DNA of 36,560 nt, taken from contig JAISMO010000136.1 of NCBI GenBank assembly GCA_031276675.1, positions 1 to 36,560 on the forward strand, written 5' to 3'. This document shows, piece after piece, positions 31,989 through 36,560 of this stretch. The number at the start of each line of letters is the position of its first letter. Position 1 is the stretch's first letter. The stretch comes from Tannerella sp. (GTDB lineage Bacteria > Bacteroidota > Bacteroidia > Bacteroidales > Tannerellaceae). Position numbers and translations under genes: made by a program. The notes beneath the pieces are model-generated. The model was not told the origin of the DNA. It saw only the letters and a program-made list of their open reading frames with translations, and made no database searches.

Positions 31989-32090
31989 CTTGCCTCCCCC
32001 CCCTGTCCCCACGGGCAGGGGGGGAGAGGCAAGATTCAGATCATGAAAGGAATGAAGAACCGATCCGAAACGGAGTATAAAACACAGGAA
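31989..32090. repeat. Copy A of a ~95-bp intergenic element headed by a long C/G hairpin
   Basis: 31989-32033 folds into a 17-bp stem with one bulged A (CTTGCCTCCC ... GGGAGAGGCAAG) and a CCC/GGG-capped loop, 31 bp after the PmoA-like stop. It probably also terminates transcription. The downstream ~55 bp (AAAGGAATGAAGAACCGATC, then CGAAACGGAGTATAAAACA) align with copy B at 33441-33535. A 16-codon frame at 32043 looks incidental. Confidence 0.75.
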
Positions 32091-32146
32091 TGACACAAAG
32101 TGATTTTTTCGGAGAATTATTTTCTCTTCATGACATTCAAGTTCTC

Positions 32147-32370
32147 ACTTGCCGGGTTCCGGCAAGTCGCAGTCCGGAGTGGATTCTGACTTGCCGGGTT
32201 CCGGCAAGTCGCAATCCGGGCAGATTCTGACTTGCCGGGTTCCGGCAAGTCGCAATCCGGGCAGATTCTAACTTGCCGGGGTCCGGCAAGTCGCAATCCG
32301 GACAGATTCTGACTTGCCGGGGTCCGGCAAGTCACCATCCGGAGTGATTCTAACTTTCCGGAAGGAAACA
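32147..32370. repeat. 41-bp tandem array of perfect hairpins (five copies plus a decayed sixth)
   Basis: Units start at 32147, 32189, 32230, 32271 and 32312 (periods 42, 41, 41, 41), and a decayed unit begins at 32353. Each carries ACTTGCCGG, a 3- to 4-nt loop (GTT or GGT), then CCGGCAAGT. In copies preceded by G the stem is 10 bp (GACTTGCCGG/CCGGCAAGTC). The ~20-bp linkers (CGCAATCCGGGCAGATTCT) are conserved too, so this is a tandem repeat and not CRISPR. The period is not divisible by three; the minus-strand frame that crosses it is not protein-like. The array ends about 70 bp before the DUF6261 gene. Confidence 0.95.
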
Positions 32371-32440
32371 GATCCAATCACAGCATGAAATGATAAAAAC
32401 AAGGAAGAGTGAAAATGGAATTTAAAACAAAAAGGAAACG

Positions 32441-33430
32441 ATGGAAGTAAAATTGAACAAGCCCGATCTGCATGGCTACATCAACGCGGATCATATCGAA
32501 TTTCACACGCTGTCGTATGGAATATGCGACAGGAACAGCGCCGTAATCAATGCACCCGAGCTGATCACGGACTACAGCCTCAAGGTAACGCAGGAGGAAA
32601 CCGTCTACAAATGGATGCGCCGAAGCGAATATACCGCGAAGAAAGCCGAAACCGATCACAGCCGCGACCGTGCTTTCAGGAACATAGTGGAGCTGGTACG
32701 TATCCAGCTGAAGCATTTCAGTCCCGCCGTGCGCGACAATGCGCTCCACGTATACAACCTGCTGGAAAACTACGGCGACCTGACACACGCCGACTATGAC
32801 GCCGAAACGGCCGGTATCGACAGTATCGTGACACGGCTCCACAGCGACGTCTACCTCCCTGCCGTGCAGAACCTGGAACTTGTTCCCTGGATCAGCGAGC
32901 TGGCAAGCCTGAACACACTGTTCAAAAGCTATGTCGACGACACCTTGCAGGAACAGATCCACAAGCCGGACATCAGTTTCCGGAGTGCACGCCGCGAAAC
33001 GGACGGTGCACTCCGGAAAATCACCAGACGTGTATCGGCGCTGATCGACCTGAACGGCGGAGCAAACTACGCCGGTTTTGCCAAAGAGTTCAACGTGCTG
33101 GTGAACCACTACAACACGCTGGTACACGAACACTACGGCCGTCTGCACGCCAAAACCGACATCACACCGGCCGACATCGCGCCCATCGCCGTGCAGCCCT
33201 GGACCGGCAAACCGGTCTGCGTGATTCCGGAAGTCAGCATCCGCATAACCGGCAAAGACGGCGAGACCCGAGTCGTCGAACTCGTGTTCAGCGAAGATTT
33301 TTCGGTTGCCTACAAAAACAATGTGGAGCCGGGTACCGCTACGCTTTTTATTAAAGGAATCGGCAAATATACCGGCGAACTCGTGACCACTTTCAATATC
33401 GAAGCGCCGGTGTGTGATGTTCAGGGATGA
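32441..33430 (+). CDS. DUF6261-family protein with a C-terminal Ig/MBG-like domain
   Basis: A 329-residue protein without a signal peptide. Residues 1 to about 240 look like DUF6261, an all-helical Bacteroidales family of unknown function (IEFHTLSYGICDRNSAVINA, QEETVYKWMRRSEYTAKKAE, AKEFNVLVNHYNTLVHEHYG). Residues about 255-322 are beta-rich and resemble a domain normally found in secreted BspA-like proteins (FSVAYKNNVEPGTATLFIKG, IGKYTGELVTTFNI). A surface-type domain on a protein with no export signal is odd. The gene interrupts a carbohydrate cluster and is bracketed by copies A and B of an intergenic element, with the 41-bp hairpin array just upstream. No promoter consensus is seen; transcription may start in or before the array. 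The family call is from memory of such sequences. Confidence 0.72.
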   Translation: MEVKLNKPDLHGYINADHIEFHTLSYGICDRNSAVINAPELITDYSLKVTQEETVYKWMRRSEYTAKKAETDHSRDRAFRNIVELVRIQLKHFSPAVRDNALHVYNLLENYGDLTHADYDAETAGIDSIVTRLHSDVYLPAVQNLELVPWISELASLNTLFKSYVDDTLQEQIHKPDISFRSARRETDGALRKITRRVSALIDLNGGANYAGFAKEFNVLVNHYNTLVHEHYGRLHAKTDITPADIAPIAVQPWTGKPVCVIPEVSIRITGKDGETRVVELVFSEDFSVAYKNNVEPGTATLFIKGIGKYTGELVTTFNIEAPVCDVQG

Positions 33431-33440
33431 TGAATCGGAA

Positions 33441-33535
33441 GTTTACCTCTCCCCCGCCCCCGGGCAGAGGGAGAGGTAACGATTGAACCGTTAAAAGGAA
33501 ATTATGAACCGCTCCGGAAAGGAGCATAGACAGCA
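33441..33535. repeat. Copy B of the ~95-bp intergenic element
   Basis: It begins with the hairpin ACCTCTCCC/GGGAGAGGT (33445-33477; stem extended by TT/AA), with CCCCGGG in the loop, 14 bp after the DUF6261 stop. Then comes AAAGGAAATTATGAACCGCT, followed by CCGGAAAGGAGCATAGACA, which aligns with copy A allowing a few small gaps. A 31-codon frame at 33504 is probably incidental. Confidence 0.72.
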
Positions 33536-33572
33536 AACGAAGCCGTACAGGACTGACGGCTCAGAGCGATTC

Positions 33573-33600
33573 CGGTTTAAGGGTTTTGCCCTTTAAACCG
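33573..33600. other. Hairpin upstream of the second oxidoreductase gene
   Basis: CGGTTTAAGGG, TTTTG, CCCTTTAAACCG: an 11-bp stem with one bulge, 40 bp before the next ATG. There is no U-tract. It may be a leader structure or the end of the DUF6261 transcript. Confidence 0.6.
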
Positions 33601-33640
33601 TATACAGGTAAAAAATTTTTCACGACTAAACAGTAAAAAA

Positions 33641-35023
33641 ATGAATTATAAATTTCTATCCATGATCGGAATCTTCCTGTGGAGCGCCTCGTGCGCCCCG
33701 AAGACGGGATCGGAAGCGCCCTCCGGGGACGAAGTGCGTTTAATCATGCTCGACCCGGGCCATTTCCACGCGGCGCTGGTGCAAAAAACCTCCTATCCGC
33801 AGGTCGGCAACGAAGTCCATGTATATGCCCCGGAAGGCGAGGACGTGGCGGAGTACCTGAAAAAAATCAGGGCCTACAACACGCGAGCCGAATCGCCCAC
33901 ACAGTGGAACGAAACAGTCTATACCGGCGCGGACTATCAGGAGAAAATGCTGAAGGAGAAAAAGGGTAACGTCGTTGTGCTGGCCGGTAACAACGGCAGA
34001 AAAACGGGTTACATCCGCCATGCCGTTTCCGCCGGTTTGCATGTACTGGCCGATAAACCGATGGCCATCCGCACAGCCGATTTCGAGCAGTTGAAGGAAT
34101 GTTTTGAAATCGCCGGCAGGAATCATGTACTGCTTTACGACATCATGACCGAACGTTTCGAAATCGCCACGATGCTGCAACGCGCCTTTTCGCGGCTGCC
34201 GGCCGTCTACGGAGAACAGCTGCCGGGCACGCCCGACGATCCGGCCATCACCAAGGAAAGTGTGCATCATTTCTTTAAGACGGTTTCGGGCAATCCGCTG
34301 ATACGCCCCGCCTGGTTTTTCGATACGGAACAGCAGGGCGAAGGGATTGTGGACGTGACGACGCACCTGATTGACCTCGTGCAGTGGGCCTGTTTTCCGG
34401 AACAGATCATTCGCTACGAAACAGACATCGAACTGCTGGACGCCAACCGCTGGACAACCGCCCTCTCGCCCGCCCTGTTCAAAGAAGTGACAGGCCGGGA
34501 TACCTATCCGGACTATCTGCGGAAGGATGTCCGCAACGACACGCTTCATGTCAGCGCCAACGGCGACATTACCTACCGGATCAAAGGCATACACGCCAAA
34601 GTGTCGGTGATATGGAACTACACTTACCCCGAAGGCGGTGGCGATACGCATTATTCCGTGATGAAAGGCAGCAGGGCGCACCTGATCATCGAACAGGGAA
34701 AAGAACAGAACTACAGGCCGGTTCTGTCGATCCGAATGGCTCCGGGTATGGATCCGGAAGCATACGAAAAAGACCTGTTGAACTCCTTGACAGGCATCAC
34801 GGAACAGTATCCGGGCGTCAGTCTGCACAGGCTGAAGGACGACCTCTGGCAGGTGGTCGTTCCGGAGCATTATCACAACGGTCATGAAGCGCATTTCGGT
34901 CAGGTAATGGAAAACTTCCTGTCTTTTCTGAAGGAAGGCGCCCTGCCGGAATGGGAAGTGCCCAACATGCTGGCCAAATACTACGTGACGACGCACGCGC
35001 TGGAACTGGCCGGAAAAAAGTAA
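33641..35023 (+). CDS. Gfo/Idh/MocA-like lipoprotein with Oxidoreduct_C domain
   Basis: A 460-residue protein with a lipoprotein signal (MIGIFLWSASCAP). Its nucleotide-binding domain is atypical (VRLIMLDPGHFHAALVQKTS in place of the usual GxGxxG start). It keeps the catalytic-type motif DKP in GLHVLADKPMAIRTADFEQL and a downstream VTTHLIDLVQWACFP segment. The layout matches proteins annotated as putative oxidoreductase C-terminal domain (PF16490), common in Bacteroidetes glycan loci. Because the first glycine motif is replaced by DPGHFH, cofactor binding may differ. The gene lies in the same orientation as the first Gfo/Idh gene and the glycosidase that follows, separated by hairpins, so it could have its own promoter. 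Confidence 0.87.
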   Translation: MNYKFLSMIGIFLWSASCAPKTGSEAPSGDEVRLIMLDPGHFHAALVQKTSYPQVGNEVHVYAPEGEDVAEYLKKIRAYNTRAESPTQWNETVYTGADYQEKMLKEKKGNVVVLAGNNGRKTGYIRHAVSAGLHVLADKPMAIRTADFEQLKECFEIAGRNHVLLYDIMTERFEIATMLQRAFSRLPAVYGEQLPGTPDDPAITKESVHHFFKTVSGNPLIRPAWFFDTEQQGEGIVDVTTHLIDLVQWACFPEQIIRYETDIELLDANRWTTALSPALFKEVTGRDTYPDYLRKDVRNDTLHVSANGDITYRIKGIHAKVSVIWNYTYPEGGGDTHYSVMKGSRAHLIIEQGKEQNYRPVLSIRMAPGMDPEAYEKDLLNSLTGITEQYPGVSLHRLKDDLWQVVVPEHYHNGHEAHFGQVMENFLSFLKEGALPEWEVPNMLAKYYVTTHALELAGKK

Positions 35024-35046
35024 TATTACAGTCGAACCGAAACGGA

Positions 35047-35084
35047 AAACGCGAGGGCACACACACCGGTTTGCCCTCGCGTTT
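35047..35084 (+). terminator. Perfect 13-bp hairpin between the oxidoreductase and glycosidase genes
   Basis: AAACGCGAGGGCA pairs fully with TGCCCTCGCGTTT around a 12-nt loop, 23 bp after the oxidoreductase stop. It is followed by CGAG, not a T-run, so it may stabilise or attenuate the message more than end it. Confidence 0.6.
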
Positions 35085-35133
35085 CGAGTACGGCCCCCTG
35101 CCGGACAACGTATAACAACAACAAAACATATAC

Positions 35134-36560
35134 ATGAACAGAAGAACATTTATAGCCCGAAGCTCTCTGCTGTCGGGAGGGATGCTGCTGTTTCCCTTTC
35201 GGGAGGCAAAGGCCTGTACGGCCCATACAAACCGTACGGATGCATTCGAATCGTTCGTCAATCCGGAGCCTGGACATCGTCCCTTCGTGCGCTGGTGGTG
35301 GAACGGCAACCGGGTACAGCCCGGAGAACTCGTCCGTGAACTGCATCTGCTCAGGGAAGCCGGCTTTGGCGGTGTAGAAATCAACCCCGTGAAATTTCCC
35401 AACCACACGGACGACCTGGGCATTCCCGCCCTCGAATGGCTTGGCGACGAATGGATCGACGCGGTGAAAACGGCCTGCGACGAGGCCGGGAAGCTGGGTT
35501 TGACATGCGACCTGATTGTCGGTTCGGGATGGCCGTTCGGAGGCAAGTTCCTCAAGGACGAGGAACGCGGGCAGGTGGTCGTCATCGGCGTGACAAAGCT
35601 CGAAGGCCCGATGACCTTCGAGACCTCTCTGTTCAATCTGCTGAAGGAGGCCGATCCCGGACTGAGCGAACCGTACAGCGGCCGTCTTCCGCAACTGCTT
35701 TCGCTTCGACTGGCGCCCGACCCCATCAGCCGCATGGAAGAGGAAATCGACCTGACGGACCGGATAAACGGCAGCGATGTATTCCGGATTGACATCCCGA
35801 AGGGAAAACATGCCCTATACTCTTTAGTTAAGATCAATGCCTTCGGCGAAGTAATCAACGGTGCGCCGGGCGCCGACGGCCCCACGCTGAACCATCTGGA
35901 CAAAGACGCTGTGACGCACTACCTGACCCGCATGTCCGACACCATCGAACGCCGCATCGGGCCGCTTTCGGGTCATATCCGCGCCCTCTTCACCGACGGG
36001 CTGGAACTGGAGGGCGCCAACTGGACAGAGGATATGGAAGAGGTCTTCCGCCGCCGCAACGGCTACGACATCATGCCTTATTTGCCTTACGTTCTTTTTA
36101 AGACGGAAGGCATGGGCAACGTGTCCGACTACAATTACGGCGTCGGCATGTCATCCGGCTTCCGGGAGATGATTGAGCGGATGCGTTTTGACCTGGAGAC
36201 CACCAAAGCCGAAATGTTCCTCGAACGCTTTATAAAAACCTACGCAGACTGGTGTCGCCGGCTGAACGTCCTTTCGCGGGTACAGGCCTACGGACGGGGC
36301 CTCTTCCCGCTCGAAACCAGCATGGTGCCTGACATTCCCGAAGGCGAATCGTGGACAACAAACTACCTCCAGCACCGCATCGGCGAGGAAATGTCGAACG
36401 AAGACTACCGCCGCGGACGGTCGTACACAATGGTCAACAAGTACGTATCCTCGGCCGCGCACCTGGCCGGACGGCGACTGATCAGCGCCGAGGAGATGAC
36501 CAACACCTACCGCGTGTTTAACATGACGCTTGAGTTCCTGAAAGTCGGATGCGACATGAA
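35134..36560 (+). CDS. GH106-like glycoside hydrolase (alpha-L-rhamnosidase type), 3' end outside window
   Basis: An open frame of 475 codons to the window edge, with no stop. It begins MNRRTFIARSSLLSGGMLLF, a Tat-type signal, so the enzyme is exported. The next part (RPFVRWWWNGNRVQPGELVR, ELHLLREAGFGGVEINP) matches the start of GH106 and related large glycosidases. Further family-like segments are CDLIVGSGWPFGG, LFTDGLELEGANWTEDMEEV, FRRRNGYDIMPYLP and a Tyr/Trp-rich stretch (FIKTYADWCRRLNVLSRVQA, YGRGLFPLETSM). GH106 enzymes remove alpha-L-rhamnose from plant or bacterial glycans; the exact specificity is not determinable. The preceding Gfo/Idh genes and PmoA-like gene suggest a common glycoside-breakdown locus. 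Confidence 0.82.
   Translation, partial: MNRRTFIARSSLLSGGMLLFPFREAKACTAHTNRTDAFESFVNPEPGHRPFVRWWWNGNRVQPGELVRELHLLREAGFGGVEINPVKFPNHTDDLGIPALEWLGDEWIDAVKTACDEAGKLGLTCDLIVGSGWPFGGKFLKDEERGQVVVIGVTKLEGPMTFETSLFNLLKEADPGLSEPYSGRLPQLLSLRLAPDPISRMEEEIDLTDRINGSDVFRIDIPKGKHALYSLVKINAFGEVINGAPGADGPTLNHLDKDAVTHYLTRMSDTIERRIGPLSGHIRALFTDGLELEGANWTEDMEEVFRRRNGYDIMPYLPYVLFKTEGMGNVSDYNYGVGMSSGFREMIERMRFDLETTKAEMFLERFIKTYADWCRRLNVLSRVQAYGRGLFPLETSMVPDIPEGESWTTNYLQHRIGEEMSNEDYRRGRSYTMVNKYVSSAAHLAGRRLISAEEMTNTYRVFNMTLEFLKVGCDM

Noticed and set aside
32147..32370. CRISPR array
   Set aside because: The units between the palindromes are conserved, not unique spacers, and no cas genes are present. This is a tandem repeat.
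32117..32377. 86-codon minus-strand frame through the 41-bp array
   Set aside because: The period is not a multiple of three, and the sequence only reflects the repeat.
32414..32449. 11-codon leader peptide (MEFKTKRKRWK) overlapping the DUF6261 start
   Set aside because: Very short, with no regulatory codon pattern or attenuator; likely chance.
1..36560. tRNA, rRNA or insertion-sequence genes
   Set aside because: Read by eye on both strands, no TPsiC-like tRNA pattern, transposase motif or terminal inverted repeats were found. A tRNAscan or ISfinder run would be decisive.

Overview
The window looks like chromosomal DNA from a Bacteroidales bacterium with fairly high GC, most plausibly near Tannerella/Porphyromonas. 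The evidence is a BspA-type leucine-rich repeat protein at the left edge, a type IX secretion porV next to ispF, folP overlapping cdaA, pta-ackA, an ATP-type PEP carboxykinase, a DUF5686 outer-membrane protein and a DUF6261 gene. Several genes also have Bacteroidetes-type promoters (TTTG at -33, TAnnTTTG at -7). The genus is inference; the phylum is well supported.

Left part (1-11.5 kb): the 3' end of a BspA-like surface protein; cardiolipin synthase behind a possible structured leader; a Tat/lipoprotein sugar isomerase-like protein; a class I glutamine amidotransferase; ispF and porV in a translationally coupled pair; a small orphan ORF; pckA; a thioredoxin-fold lipoprotein without its CXXC cysteines; and a YifB/ComM ATPase.

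Middle (11.5-25.1 kb): an RND efflux operon with a near-perfect promoter, in which the inner-membrane pump and the outer-membrane factor form one 1517-residue reading frame. It is followed by a CMP-kinase-like protein with a ParB/Srx-like tail. On the minus strand lie a DUF5686 outer-membrane protein, rarA, a small membrane protein and mutL.

Right part (25.5-36.6 kb): folP-cdaA (folate and c-di-AMP), pta-ackA (acetate overflow), then a carbohydrate block: Gfo/Idh/MocA oxidoreductase, PmoA-like (DUF6807) lipoprotein, second Gfo/Idh/MocA lipoprotein and a GH106-like glycosidase running off the window. This resembles clusters that oxidise and cleave glycosides.

The most unusual content is intergenic. 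Three unrelated short tandem arrays lie downstream of genes: 4 x 23 bp, about 10 x 21 bp and 5.5 x 41 bp. Two of them are built from strongly self-complementary units. The 41-bp array and the DUF6261 gene behind it are bracketed by two related copies of a roughly 95-bp element that starts with a long C/G hairpin. This arrangement looks like a cassette inserted into the glycoside cluster. I saw no tRNA, rRNA, insertion sequence or CRISPR array.
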